Assembly: GCA_964368815.1 (NCBI GenBank) | Contig: CAYJDA010000004.1 | Span: 1-64,000, forward strand | Direction of reading: 5' to 3' | Source of the DNA: CAYJBH01 sp964368815 | GTDB lineage: Bacteria > Bacillota > Clostridia > Oscillospirales > Ruminococcaceae | DNA length: 64,000 nt | Part shown: positions 53,200-62,334 of the stretch, in pieces | Layout of the letters: each line of letters starts with the position of its first letter | How positions within the stretch are numbered: position 1 is the stretch's first letter | Made by a program: the position numbers and the translations under genes | The notes under the pieces: generated by a model | What the model was told of the DNA's origin: nothing | The model's input: the letters and a program-made list of their open reading frames with translations, nothing else | Database searches by the model: none

Positions 53200-54504
53200 A
53201 TGAAAAAGGCAATCTCAATTCTTTTGTGTCTACTTCTTGTTACGATGAGCTTTGCGGCTTGTTCAAGTACAGAGTCATCAGACACAGCAACCGACACAGC
53301 AACCGAAACCACAGAGCCCGCCGATGAAGGAACTGACGAGGAAGCTTCGACAGGTGAAGGTGCAGAATTAACCATGATGAGCCATATCTACAAACCTTGG
53401 AACGATAAGTTGCAGGAGCAGATAGATGCTTTTGAAGCTGAAAATCCGGGAATTACAATTGAATACTCTGTTGTTGAACATGCTGATTTAAACACAAAGC
53501 TATTAGCAAGCATGTCGGCTGGAAATGCACCGACCATCATGGGTATCTACGGACCATGGATGCAGGGACTTGTTGAAAATCAATGGCTTGATGCCGCTCC
53601 TGATTATGTAGTGCAGGACATCGAGGATAACACCTTTGACTTTGCTACAGAATCTGCCGAATATGACGGCTCTCTTTATGGATACATACAGCACGTTGGA
53701 ATACCTGCAACAATTATTAACAACGACCTATACGAGCAGGCCGGCGCACCGATACCAACTACTTTTGAAGAGCTGATTGAAATTAACACCGAGTATCTTG
53801 ACATATACGAAGGCGATCAATTAGTACAGGTTGGCTCTGCGTTCCCTTATTCACGTGACGGAAGCTGGAACGTAATTTTCTACTCATCACTCTTAATGAG
53901 TAATGGCGGTAGCATTCTTAATGAAGACAACACAGCAGCTACAGTTAACTCCCCCGAAGGAATAGAAGCTGCCGAAATGTTTGCACAGCTTGTACATCCT
54001 ACATTTATTGAAGAATCCTTCCCATTAGGTAAATCCGGTTCGATATTTAATGGCCCATGGACACGTTCATCCTATATAGAATCTGCACCCGACCTCAACT
54101 TCAGTGCAATTGAGCCGCTTGCAGGAACTGCCGGAGCAGTAACAGGTGCATACGTATGGTTCTGGTCAGTAGCTGCTGATGCAGACGATGCACAAAAAGA
54201 AGGCGCTTGGAAATATCTAAACTTCATTTCCAACGATGAAAACTACCTCGACATGTGTAACACTGCAGGATTCTTAAGCTTCAGAACTCAAAACTATGAA
54301 GACCCTGCATATGCTTCTGACGAATGGATTTTAGCTTTCCAAAAAGCCTTTGAGTCCGCAGAAATTTATTATTCAAAAATCTCAAACTGGGAAGAAGTTG
54401 ACCTTGTTCTTGGAACAGAGCTAGAAAAACTTGCCGTTGGTGAGCAGGATGCCGCTACTACAGTTGCCAATATGGAAACAGCGGTAAACGAACTGCTTGG
54501 CTAA
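53200..54504 (+). CDS. Extracellular sugar-binding lipoprotein of an ABC transporter
   Basis: The 434-residue protein has a lipoprotein signal (MKKAISILLCLLLVTM, lipobox FAAC), a Thr/Ser/Glu linker to about residue 50 and a CUT1-type solute-binding domain. The MSAGNAPTIMGIYGPW and AYVWFWSVA segments belong to this domain. It captures an unknown sugar for the two permeases that follow. ACGGAGG precedes the ATG. It differs in sequence from the binding protein of the galactan operon, so ligand differs too. Confidence 0.92.
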   Translation: MKKAISILLCLLLVTMSFAACSSTESSDTATDTATETTEPADEGTDEEASTGEGAELTMMSHIYKPWNDKLQEQIDAFEAENPGITIEYSVVEHADLNTKLLASMSAGNAPTIMGIYGPWMQGLVENQWLDAAPDYVVQDIEDNTFDFATESAEYDGSLYGYIQHVGIPATIINNDLYEQAGAPIPTTFEELIEINTEYLDIYEGDQLVQVGSAFPYSRDGSWNVIFYSSLLMSNGGSILNEDNTAATVNSPEGIEAAEMFAQLVHPTFIEESFPLGKSGSIFNGPWTRSSYIESAPDLNFSAIEPLAGTAGAVTGAYVWFWSVAADADDAQKEGAWKYLNFISNDENYLDMCNTAGFLSFRTQNYEDPAYASDEWILAFQKAFESAEIYYSKISNWEEVDLVLGTELEKLAVGEQDAATTVANMETAVNELLG

Positions 54505-54532
54505 ATTTAAAAAAACGCTTTGCTAACTCAAT

Positions 54533-54563
54533 CTAATAGCTCCGGCAAGGCCGGAGCTATTAG
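54533..54563 (+). promoter_or_regulatory. Intercistronic hairpin after the binding-protein gene
   Basis: CTAATAGCTCCGG pairs perfectly with CCGGAGCTATTAG around CAAGG, 29 bp after the binding-protein stop, without a T-run. It parallels the hairpin after the other binding-protein gene and probably protects its mRNA end. Confidence 0.65.
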
Positions 54564-54602
54564 AAATATGGAGATTAATACATCATAAACCGGAGGGGTA
54601 AC

Positions 54603-55505
54603 ATGTCTGCAAAAAACAAGGTACGAGACAAAAACAACCTGTCTAAAAAACTATTTATTGTTTTTTCTCTAATTCCCATACTGCTTTATTTCGGAACATT
54701 TTCGGTATACCCTGTTTTTATGGCTTTGTATATGAGCTTTTTCGACTGGAATTTGCTTGACAGGGTACATGAATTTATATTCTTAGAAAACTACACCAAT
54801 AATTTCACCGACCCTGATTTTTGGCAGATAATGAGAAACACGGTATATTTTGCTGCTCTGAATGTTTCGGGACAGGTGGTTCTCGGCTTATCCTTTGCAT
54901 TGTTTATTAACAGCCTACCAAAAAGGCTAATCGCTATTATGCGAACCACTATGTTTTTACCGGTTGTTACCTCAATGGTTGCTGTATCCATTATGTTCGA
55001 ATGGATTTATCAGCCTTCCTTTGGAATATTAAATTATGTTCTCGGGTTTATAGGCATAGGACCTTTCGATTATCTTTCGTCACCCACCCAGGTAATACCC
55101 TCACTCGTTGCATTAACGATATGGAAAAATGTTGGTTATACCATGGTTATATTTATTGCAGGTTTAACCACCATACCTCGTGACCTTTATGAGGCGGCAC
55201 AGATAGACGGTGCAACCAAGTTTATGCAATTTCTTAGAATAACTCTTCCCCTTCTCAAGCCAACAACCCTATTTGTTTGCATAACCGGTGTTATATCATC
55301 ACTTCAAGCATTTACCCAGATTTACACCCTAACCAGAGGTGGCCCCGGCATTTCCAGCAGAACAATAGTGGTTCATATATACGAAACCGCATTCAAATTT
55401 TTTAACATGGGCACCGCTACCTCGATGGCATTTATACTATTTATTGTGATTATGCTAATTACACTGATTCAGCTATATGTTATGCGCTCTGAATCGAACT
55501 ATTGA
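54603..55505 (+). CDS. Sugar ABC transporter permease, MalF type
   Basis: The 300-residue membrane protein has six predicted helices (first LFIVFSLIPILLYFGTFSVY) and an EAA loop YEAAQIDGATKFMQFLRITLP. It is followed within 12 bp by the MalG-type partner. GGAGG precedes the ATG. No ATPase is in the operon, so a shared MsmX-type subunit is needed, as with the galactan importer. Confidence 0.92.
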   Translation: MSAKNKVRDKNNLSKKLFIVFSLIPILLYFGTFSVYPVFMALYMSFFDWNLLDRVHEFIFLENYTNNFTDPDFWQIMRNTVYFAALNVSGQVVLGLSFALFINSLPKRLIAIMRTTMFLPVVTSMVAVSIMFEWIYQPSFGILNYVLGFIGIGPFDYLSSPTQVIPSLVALTIWKNVGYTMVIFIAGLTTIPRDLYEAAQIDGATKFMQFLRITLPLLKPTTLFVCITGVISSLQAFTQIYTLTRGGPGISSRTIVVHIYETAFKFFNMGTATSMAFILFIVIMLITLIQLYVMRSESNY

Positions 55506-55517
55506 TGGAGGCTTGTG

Positions 55518-56357
55518 ATGGTTAAGGAAAAAAACCCATTGGTTTTTAAAATCTTAAAAGCAATTTTATGTGCACTTCTTTTTGTTATAATGGTTTTTCC
55601 GTTTCTATGGATGGTTTTAACATCCTTTAAATACAACTGGGATGTTATCGCATTTCCACCAAGATTATTTCCCCAAGAGTTTGCCGGATTTGAGGCATAC
55701 ATGAGGGTGTTTGAGGAAATACCGTTTTTTACCTTTTTCGGAAATTCGGTGCTAACTGCGGTTACGGTTACCTTCTGCACCTTGTTTACAAGTACCCTTG
55801 CGGGATATGTTTTTGCTAAATTTAATTTTAGAGGAAAAAACTACATTTTTTTAGCGATACTTGCAACAATGATGATACCGTTTGATGTAATATCAATCCC
55901 GCTATATATGTTAATGCGACAGGTTAACCTGCTAAACAGCCTATGGGCATTAATAATTCCGGGATTTGTAAACGCCTATGGTATATTTCTATGTAGGCAG
56001 TTTATAGGTGGAATTCCCGATGCACTAATCGACGCTGCAAGGATAGACGGAAGCAGTGAGTTTGGAACATATCTAAAAATAATTGTTCCTCTTTCGGTTC
56101 CCGTTATTTCGGCTCTGGCCATCTTTACATTTATGGCGAACTGGGATTCATTCCTGTGGCCGCTGATTGTTCTTGACGACATTAGTGTAAAAACTCTTCC
56201 ATTAGGTCTTTCGTTGTTTAGGTCCTCCTTTGGGCTTGCACAGTGGAACGTTATTATGGCGGGAGCAGTTATTTCGGTTGTACCGGTAATTACTGTGTTT
56301 CTGATCGCGCAAAAGAACTTTATTGAAGGAATTACACTTAGCGGTATGAAGTTGTAA
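55518..56357 (+). CDS. Sugar ABC transporter permease, MalG type
   Basis: The 279-residue protein has six helices and the EAA-type loop DAARIDGSSEFGTYLKIIVP. The ATG at 55518 is used, with GGAGG six bases upstream, rather than the GTG just before it. It ends 10 bp before the first of two UroD-like genes, with a ribosome site (AAGGAGG) overlapping its stop region. Confidence 0.92.
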   Translation: MVKEKNPLVFKILKAILCALLFVIMVFPFLWMVLTSFKYNWDVIAFPPRLFPQEFAGFEAYMRVFEEIPFFTFFGNSVLTAVTVTFCTLFTSTLAGYVFAKFNFRGKNYIFLAILATMMIPFDVISIPLYMLMRQVNLLNSLWALIIPGFVNAYGIFLCRQFIGGIPDALIDAARIDGSSEFGTYLKIIVPLSVPVISALAIFTFMANWDSFLWPLIVLDDISVKTLPLGLSLFRSSFGLAQWNVIMAGAVISVVPVITVFLIAQKNFIEGITLSGMKL

Positions 56358-56367
56358 GGAGGTTTTT

Positions 56368-57489
56368 ATGACGGGTAGAGAGCGGCTTATTGCCGCACTT
56401 AACAAAAAAAACATAGACAGAATTCCCTGGTCGCTTTGCATGGATAGGTATTACACCGATTCCCTGCCGTTACAGGGATATAACATGGATTTAATCGAGA
56501 CATTACGATTTTTTCGCAACGATATAATGGAAAGACATGTTCCCACATATAAGAGAATTTACCATAATGTCGACTATAGCGTGAAAGACATCGATAACGG
56601 TGTTCTTCACAGTTATAAAACGCCCTTTGGTGAATTAACCCAGGTGGAAAAATTTAAAGGTAATACACACTACATCGAAAAGCACCTCGTTAAAGATTAT
56701 GACGATTTAAAAAAGTTATTGTTTCTTGTAAAAAATACAGAGGCATTACCTGATTTCGACTATTTTATTAAGCGTGATGAATTTATCGGTGATGATGGAT
56801 TAGCTACTCCAACAGCGCCCTACACCCCGATACAGTGGTTATTGCAACACGTGGTAGGCGTAGAAAACACGGTTTATTTTTTGATGGATTACCCAGAGCT
56901 TATGCAGGAATTGTTAGACGCCACGCATCAACTAAACAAAAAGATATATGACATCATTGCAGACTGTCATTCTCCTGTTATCTTCTCCTATGAAGACACC
57001 TCTACCACCGTTATGAGCCGCACCATGTATGAGGATTTCTGCTCTACTCAAATCGACGAGTATGCACAGATTGCACATGCAAAGGGCAAAGTTTTTATCA
57101 CCCATATGTGTGGCAAGCTTAAAGGGTTTGCAGATTTAGTGGGGGCAGGAAAACAGGATGGCGTTGATTCGTTGTGCCCACCCACCACCGGTGATTTTTG
57201 GGCTCATGAAGCAAAGGCCTGTTGGGGAAACAGCAAGGTTATTATCGGAGGGCTTGAACCCCCGATTCTTGTAAGGCTAACACAGGAAGAAACGGTTAGA
57301 TACACGGTTAAGGTTTTAAACAATATTGCTCCGGGAGATGCATTTATCCTCTCAAGCGGCGATGCGGTTTCTTATGGAACACCGGTTCCTAACCTTATGG
57401 CAATTACCGAGATTATTGAAAGGTACGGCAGCTACCCATTAACCGGTAAAATTGACGAGGACGAAGCCGTAAGGCTTATATGTAGGTAA
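56368..57489 (+). CDS. UroD-like (MtaA/CmuA superfamily) protein
   Basis: The 373-residue protein has the UroD barrel signature with VFITHMCGKLKGFADL (His-x-Cys), an Asp/Glu-rich mid part and the GGLEPPILV and DAFILSSGDAVSYGTP segments near the end. The final zinc cysteine of MtaA-type enzymes is not seen. AAGGAGG precedes the ATG. It is cotranscribed with a sugar ABC transporter, pointing to a role in sugar or glycoside handling rather than haem. Confidence 0.82.
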   Translation: MTGRERLIAALNKKNIDRIPWSLCMDRYYTDSLPLQGYNMDLIETLRFFRNDIMERHVPTYKRIYHNVDYSVKDIDNGVLHSYKTPFGELTQVEKFKGNTHYIEKHLVKDYDDLKKLLFLVKNTEALPDFDYFIKRDEFIGDDGLATPTAPYTPIQWLLQHVVGVENTVYFLMDYPELMQELLDATHQLNKKIYDIIADCHSPVIFSYEDTSTTVMSRTMYEDFCSTQIDEYAQIAHAKGKVFITHMCGKLKGFADLVGAGKQDGVDSLCPPTTGDFWAHEAKACWGNSKVIIGGLEPPILVRLTQEETVRYTVKVLNNIAPGDAFILSSGDAVSYGTPVPNLMAITEIIERYGSYPLTGKIDEDEAVRLICR

Positions 57490-57546
57490 ATACAAACTAA
57501 CTCTATATTTTAATGTTTATTTTGCAAGAAAGGAATAACCACCATT

Positions 57547-58569
57547 ATGAGACAGCCTAATTTTAACAACATGCTGAAAGTTCTTGAGAGAAAAGTTCCG
57601 GACCGTCCGACGCTGTTCGAATTTTTCATGAACCTTAAACTCTATGAAGAGCTTACAGGTGAAAAAGCAAATTTTGAAGCAAACTCGATTGAAGCACTTG
57701 CCTTTGTTGCACGAGCATTTGCGGCGGCAGGATACGACTATGTAACCACCCATGCCTCCGAGTTCGGCTTTAAAACCGACAGAAATCATGACCGAAAGGA
57801 CACCATTTCTTTAAACGCCACCGCTACTATTGATTCCTGGGAAACATTTAAAAGTTACGACTGGCCTGATCCTGACAGCTGTGATTACTCTAAACTCGAA
57901 AAGATTACCCCCTATCTTCCCGAAGGCATGAAGGTAATGGTTATGGGGCCCGGCGGAGTTTTAGAAAATGTAACGGCACTGGTTGGATATGATAATCTTT
58001 GCTATATGATCTATGAAGACGAGGAGCTTGTTCAGGCACTGTTTGATGCCGTAGGTGAAAGATTGCTCAGATACTACGAGCTATCCGGAAAGTATGATTC
58101 TGTAGGAATGCTTATATCTAATGACGACTGGGGATTTAACACCCAAACCTTTTTATCCACCGAGCAGATGAGACGCTTTGTTTACCCGTGGCATAAGAAA
58201 ATTGTTGAGGCTATTCACAAATACTCAAAGCCTGCACTTCTTCACTCCTGCGGAAACTTTAATGTTGCCATGGACGATGTAATTAACCTAATGAAATATG
58301 ATGCAAAGCACTCCTATGAAGACAATATTCTCTGTGTTGAAGATTCCTATGAAAGATGGCATGATAAGATTGCAATTCTCGGCGGTATTGATGTTGACTT
58401 TGTAATAAGAAAATCAACACAGGAAATAGAGGAAAGATGTTTAGCCATGCTTGAAAGGGTAAAAGACCGTGGTGGCTATGCACTGGGAACAGGAAACAGC
58501 GTACCGGAATATATTCCGAGTGAAAAATATTTTGCAATGATAAACTGTGCAAAACGCAATGATGCATAA
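57547..58569 (+). CDS. UroD-like (MtaA/CmuA superfamily) protein
   Basis: The 340-residue protein shows ALLHSCGNFN (His-x-Cys), AILGGIDVDF, and an altered C-terminal motif ALGTGNSVPEYIP. It resembles the protein at 38251-39261 more than its direct neighbour, in length and in the HSCG motif. AAAGGAA precedes the ATG. It is the last gene of the AraC-controlled operon. Catalysis unknown. Confidence 0.82.
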   Translation: MRQPNFNNMLKVLERKVPDRPTLFEFFMNLKLYEELTGEKANFEANSIEALAFVARAFAAAGYDYVTTHASEFGFKTDRNHDRKDTISLNATATIDSWETFKSYDWPDPDSCDYSKLEKITPYLPEGMKVMVMGPGGVLENVTALVGYDNLCYMIYEDEELVQALFDAVGERLLRYYELSGKYDSVGMLISNDDWGFNTQTFLSTEQMRRFVYPWHKKIVEAIHKYSKPALLHSCGNFNVAMDDVINLMKYDAKHSYEDNILCVEDSYERWHDKIAILGGIDVDFVIRKSTQEIEERCLAMLERVKDRGGYALGTGNSVPEYIPSEKYFAMINCAKRNDA

Positions 58570-58652
58570 CTCCGAGGTTAACAACTTTTAAAGCGTTTGT
58601 ATTTCTAAAAAAACTATTTTGCCTTATTTATTTTTATAGCAATACTCTTATT

Positions 58653-58682
58653 AACCGCCACAGGAGTAACCCTGTGGCGGTT
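58653..58682 (+). terminator. Terminator-like hairpin at the end of the ABC/UroD operon
   Basis: AACCGCCACAGG pairs perfectly with CCTGTGGCGGTT around a 6-base loop, 84 bp after the last gene. The T-run is weak (GACTTTGTT), so it is a likely but imperfect terminator. Confidence 0.65.
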
Positions 58683-58691
58683 GACTTTGTT

Positions 58692-58728
58692 AAAAAAGGT
58701 CAGCCGAAATAAAAACACGGCTGACCTT
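58692..58728 (-). terminator. Terminator of the minus-strand catabolic operon
   Basis: AAGGTCAGCCG (58696-58706) pairs with CGGCTGACCTT (58718-58728), and the minus strand continues into a run of Ts (58692-58697). It lies just past the hydroxyacid dehydrogenase stop. Confidence 0.8.
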
Positions 58729-58743
58729 AATATAGTTGTTTGT

Positions 58744-59670
58744 TTAACCCTGTAGTTCTCGTATTAGATTTTCGACCGCCATGCGGCTCATGGTCTCTGC
58801 TGCTCCTACGGTGGAGGCGCCGCAGTGTGAGCCCATAATTAAGTTTGGAAGTTTATATAGTTCCTCGTTTTCGGGAGGTTCTTGCGAAAACGCATCAAAT
58901 CCCGCTGCCGCGATTTTATTCGATTTTAATGCCGCAATAAGTGCATCTTCATCTACAAGGCCGCCTCTTGCGGTATTTATCAGGATTGCAGTCGGTTTCA
59001 TGGTTGCAAACTCTGCCTCACCGATCATATTCTGTGTATCATCGGTTAGGGGCATATGTAGGCTAATAAAATCACATTGCCTATATATTTCCTCCGGCTT
59101 AGCAAATAAAATATTCTGCTCATTCGCAAACTTCTCATCCCAAAAAACATCGTAGGCCAAAACCTTCATATCAAAACCCTTTGCACGCTTTGCCAACCCC
59201 TTCCCTATAGCGCCAAGGCCCAAGATGCCAAGCGTTTTTTCGTAAACATCGCCTGCTATAACCTTGCTCCAATTTTTTTCATGACACATGTCGTTGATAA
59301 CGATTAACTTTCTTGCGCATGCCATGATGAGTGCAAAGGCATAGTCCGCCACTGCGTTCGCGTTTGCCCCAACAGTTATAGATACACTGATGCCACGCTG
59401 CTTTGCATAATTCAGATCAATATTATCTGTGCCTACGCCGTACTTGGAAATTGTTTTAAGGTTTTTGGCACAGGCGAGCACCTCTGCATCCATGGGATCA
59501 ACACCTACAATAATACCGTCTATATCGGCAACATATTTGCACATTTGCTCCTTGGTAAGAATTCCGCCAACCGGATTTTTAACAACCTCAAAACCGGCTT
59601 TTTCTAATAGTTCATATGGGGAATTGTCTGTTTTAGCAAATGAACGAGGGGTAACGAGAACTTTTTTCAT
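58744..59670 (-). CDS. D-isomer 2-hydroxyacid dehydrogenase
   Basis: The 308-residue NAD-dependent enzyme has a split catalytic domain and a central Rossmann domain with GLGAIGKGLAKRAKG. Catalytic Arg is in NTARGG, Glu in EPPENEE and His in GSHCGAST. Relatives include phosphoglycerate and glyoxylate/hydroxypyruvate reductases. It is the last gene of a five-gene catabolic operon and may act on a sugar-derived 2-keto or 2-hydroxy acid. Confidence 0.88.
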   Translation of the reverse strand: MKKVLVTPRSFAKTDNSPYELLEKAGFEVVKNPVGGILTKEQMCKYVADIDGIIVGVDPMDAEVLACAKNLKTISKYGVGTDNIDLNYAKQRGISVSITVGANANAVADYAFALIMACARKLIVINDMCHEKNWSKVIAGDVYEKTLGILGLGAIGKGLAKRAKGFDMKVLAYDVFWDEKFANEQNILFAKPEEIYRQCDFISLHMPLTDDTQNMIGEAEFATMKPTAILINTARGGLVDEDALIAALKSNKIAAAGFDAFSQEPPENEELYKLPNLIMGSHCGASTVGAAETMSRMAVENLIRELQG

Positions 59671-59735
59671 ATTAATGTCTGCTCCTTATTGATGCTTTGT
59701 TCCTGCGCAATACATGCGGTAAAATAATTTTTGAA

Positions 59736-60683
59736 CTATTTAAACTTAATCTGCATAGCATTTTGAGGATTGGCGTAGAAAAAATTTCTCCAATCAATAC
59801 CCTTTTGGGTGAGCAGTGGTAAAAACTGTTGTAGAATATAGCAAAGGCCAATCTCTCCTTTGTAGGATAGAAGCCGTGCTGAAGTTACATCGAGCGACAT
59901 TAACAGACTATCGGCACAACCAGCCACACAAAGTGTACTGATAATTTCAATCTCTTTGGCATCGCTATGGTATTTATATCGCCCTATGGTATCGTATTCT
60001 AAGAATGCTCCCGCCTTAGCAAGGGCAATATGCACAGCTAAATCCCCCACCGCACGGTCAAGATGGCAAAAGATTAACTGCCGAGCTTTAATCCCATGTC
60101 GATCAAAAAAATCGAGTGCCTGCATGGGGTTTGCCCCCTGTTCAACATGAAGCATAACCGGTGCACCTGTATGCTTTGCCGCCATAGCCGCTCCGGTAAA
60201 CAAAGGTAGGTATTCCTGCGTGATTCCGTTAGCATCAAGCGCAACCTTAATTTGACCTGCCATGGGATTTTGCTCACTCGGTGTAGGCTCGCAGTCGTCA
60301 CACAGTGACGACATACCAACCGTTAGTTCCTTTATAAATAGCTCTGATAATTTTTCGGCGCTCTTAGAAAAAATCCAGTGATGTTGCGGATAAAAACAGA
60401 GTTTATGAAATCCGGTAGAGGCAATAATATTCACGCCGCTTTGTTGAGACAACCAACGCAGTACCGATGCATCTCTTCCGCACCCCACGGGTTGAGCATC
60501 CACCACAGCTTGTCCGCCGGCATCTCTAAAAGCCTGTAGCTCCTGTAGAGTTAAATCGGGGGTATCAATGCAAAGGGAGGAGTTAACATCAAAACTCTTT
60601 CCTTTATGTATATACAAATGCTCGTGGCATTGGCAAAATCCAAGATTTTCAGGGGCAATATCCCCCAATACCGTTCGAATCAT
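59736..60683 (-). CDS. Phosphotriesterase-family hydrolase/lactonase
   Basis: The 315-residue TIM-barrel enzyme has the HxH metal site in QCHEHLY, a candidate bridging lysine in GQIKVALD, then His in MLHVEQG, His in FCHLDR and an Asp in LMSLDVTSA. All are where phosphotriesterase-like lactonases have them. In catabolic operons such proteins usually open sugar lactones or cleave phosphoesters. The ribosome site is weak. The context points to a lactone in the unknown pathway. Confidence 0.82.
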   Translation of the reverse strand: MIRTVLGDIAPENLGFCQCHEHLYIHKGKSFDVNSSLCIDTPDLTLQELQAFRDAGGQAVVDAQPVGCGRDASVLRWLSQQSGVNIIASTGFHKLCFYPQHHWIFSKSAEKLSELFIKELTVGMSSLCDDCEPTPSEQNPMAGQIKVALDANGITQEYLPLFTGAAMAAKHTGAPVMLHVEQGANPMQALDFFDRHGIKARQLIFCHLDRAVGDLAVHIALAKAGAFLEYDTIGRYKYHSDAKEIEIISTLCVAGCADSLLMSLDVTSARLLSYKGEIGLCYILQQFLPLLTQKGIDWRNFFYANPQNAMQIKFK

Positions 60684-60773
60684 AGCAGTCCCAACCTGTT
60701 AATTTTTTAAGTAAAACGTCCAAAAGGTGGTTTTTATTAATGCTCTTATATGTAATAATATTAATAAATTCCA

Positions 60774-61364
60774 CTATTTCCATTTAGGATTGTCCCGCAG
60801 TATGGGTTTACCATCCTCTCCCCTAACAACTAATTTGCGAAAGCCTTTTTCTTCAATTGTGCCATAATCATGCCCTGCATCCCCCCGAAAAACAAAAAAG
60901 GTAACCAGCTTTTGAGTTCCGGTGTTAACACTGCGGTGTGCATAGCATCGTGGAACATAAACCGCCACACCCGGCTTTAATTCATGCGCAACCACATCCC
61001 CCTGCGGACTCTCGGTTAGCATTATTCCTTCGCCACTGAGGGTGTAGTAAACCTCAGAAGTGTCTAAAATGGTATGAAAATGTCCCTTCGTCATATAATA
61101 TTCATCGCCAACCATGCCGGGATATACGATGGAGGTTCCAAATGCATTCTCACCCTCATGCTCCGGTGCACCAAGCTCATAAAAATCGTATACTAACGGG
61201 TCGTTTTCTTTAACAAGTGCCTCAAAAGCAGTATCATCACAATACATACCCCTCATCCCGGAAAGCCTTCGTGACGTAGGGGTAGCCCCACAAGAAGCGC
61301 CTGTATCTTTATCAAAGTCGAGAATAAAGCCTTTTGCCCAATCGTAATTACTATGCTTGCTCAT
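60774..61364 (-). CDS. Cupin-type glucose-6-phosphate isomerase-like protein
   Basis: The 196-residue single-domain cupin has the metal motif KGHFHTILDTSEVYY and a later PRCYAHRSVN, as in archaeal-type phosphoglucose isomerases. Such enzymes interconvert an aldose and a ketose phosphate. The ATG at 61362-61364 has AAGGAG seven bases upstream and is preferred over one 27 bases earlier, which overlaps the preceding gene. Here it may isomerise a phosphosugar made by the FGGY kinase. Confidence 0.82.
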   Translation of the reverse strand: MSKHSNYDWAKGFILDFDKDTGASCGATPTSRRLSGMRGMYCDDTAFEALVKENDPLVYDFYELGAPEHEGENAFGTSIVYPGMVGDEYYMTKGHFHTILDTSEVYYTLSGEGIMLTESPQGDVVAHELKPGVAVYVPRCYAHRSVNTGTQKLVTFFVFRGDAGHDYGTIEEKGFRKLVVRGEDGKPILRDNPKWK

Positions 61365-61383
61365 ACATATACTCCTTAATAAA

Positions 61384-62319
61384 CTACACATTTATTGCAA
61401 TTTCGCTTAATTTTTCGATGTCTTTTTCTGTGAACTTAATTTGGAATACTTCCTCAATAACCTGTGTCCAACCATGAATAAAGTAGATCCATCCGTCCTC
61501 AACATGAATGTTATTTTCCTTCGGCTGAGCCTCTGCCTGTGCCTTAAAGATTAGATCACCACGGTAGTTAATTTCCCAAACAAGTGAATGCTTTGGATAT
61601 ATTACCGCATCAGTTGTGGGCGAGCCCGGCATATCTTTTCCAAGTCCGGTTGCATTAACGATAAGTGAGTATTCCGGCAATGCGGCAATTAGTGCATCAT
61701 TTTCGTTGGCTTTTGGGCAGTGTGCATATACTATTTCGGTTTTATTTGCCGCATTTGCAAGTTTAATTTTAGCATGTTCAAGCCGAGGCAAAGAACGGTT
61801 TGCGAGTGTGATTTTTTTGGGATAGTTGCCTGCAAAATCCTGTTGTGTGAAATAGGTTGTCATTGCAAGTGAACTGCCACCCGCACCTATCAAGAGAACC
61901 TCTCCGCCTTTATCTCTCCAAAAGTTTTTTGGAACGAAAGCTTCCAGTGCAAGGCCACTCGATATTGGATCTTTTGCGTGCGCTTGAAATTTACCGTCCT
62001 TTTTCGACAGCGACGAGACTTCCTCCAGCAGCTCTGCAAAGGGGTCGATATAATCAAACATGTCTTTGCAGGCGGTAAAGAGATCCAGCTTGTGGGTTGT
62101 TACTAATGCGCCGAGTGATAGCGGATCATTTTTAATAAAGTCGACCGCTTCTCGATAAATTTCCGGTTGTGCGTGAATGGGTAGGTCTATACCCTTTATT
62201 TGCGCGTCTAATCCGAGAGCCTGTGCCCATTTAGGAAACACACGCATGATTGACGATTTTGTTGTGGTAACACCAATAAAATAGAAGGTGGGTTTTGTTG
62301 CCGCTGTATATTTTTGCAT
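61384..62319 (-). CDS. Shikimate dehydrogenase-like oxidoreductase
   Basis: The 311-residue protein has the AroE fold: a first domain with TTHK (catalytic Lys), then an NADP domain with LIGAGGSSLA and INATGLGKD. It is longer than ordinary AroE and is in a sugar operon with a kinase, so it probably oxidises a polyol or sugar-like substrate rather than shikimate. AAAGGAG precedes the ATG. The nearby isomerase and lactonase suggest a short oxidation pathway. Confidence 0.82.
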   Translation of the reverse strand: MQKYTAATKPTFYFIGVTTTKSSIMRVFPKWAQALGLDAQIKGIDLPIHAQPEIYREAVDFIKNDPLSLGALVTTHKLDLFTACKDMFDYIDPFAELLEEVSSLSKKDGKFQAHAKDPISSGLALEAFVPKNFWRDKGGEVLLIGAGGSSLAMTTYFTQQDFAGNYPKKITLANRSLPRLEHAKIKLANAANKTEIVYAHCPKANENDALIAALPEYSLIVNATGLGKDMPGSPTTDAVIYPKHSLVWEINYRGDLIFKAQAEAQPKENNIHVEDGWIYFIHGWTQVIEEVFQIKFTEKDIEKLSEIAINV

Positions 62320-62334
62320 GATTTTACTCCTTTG

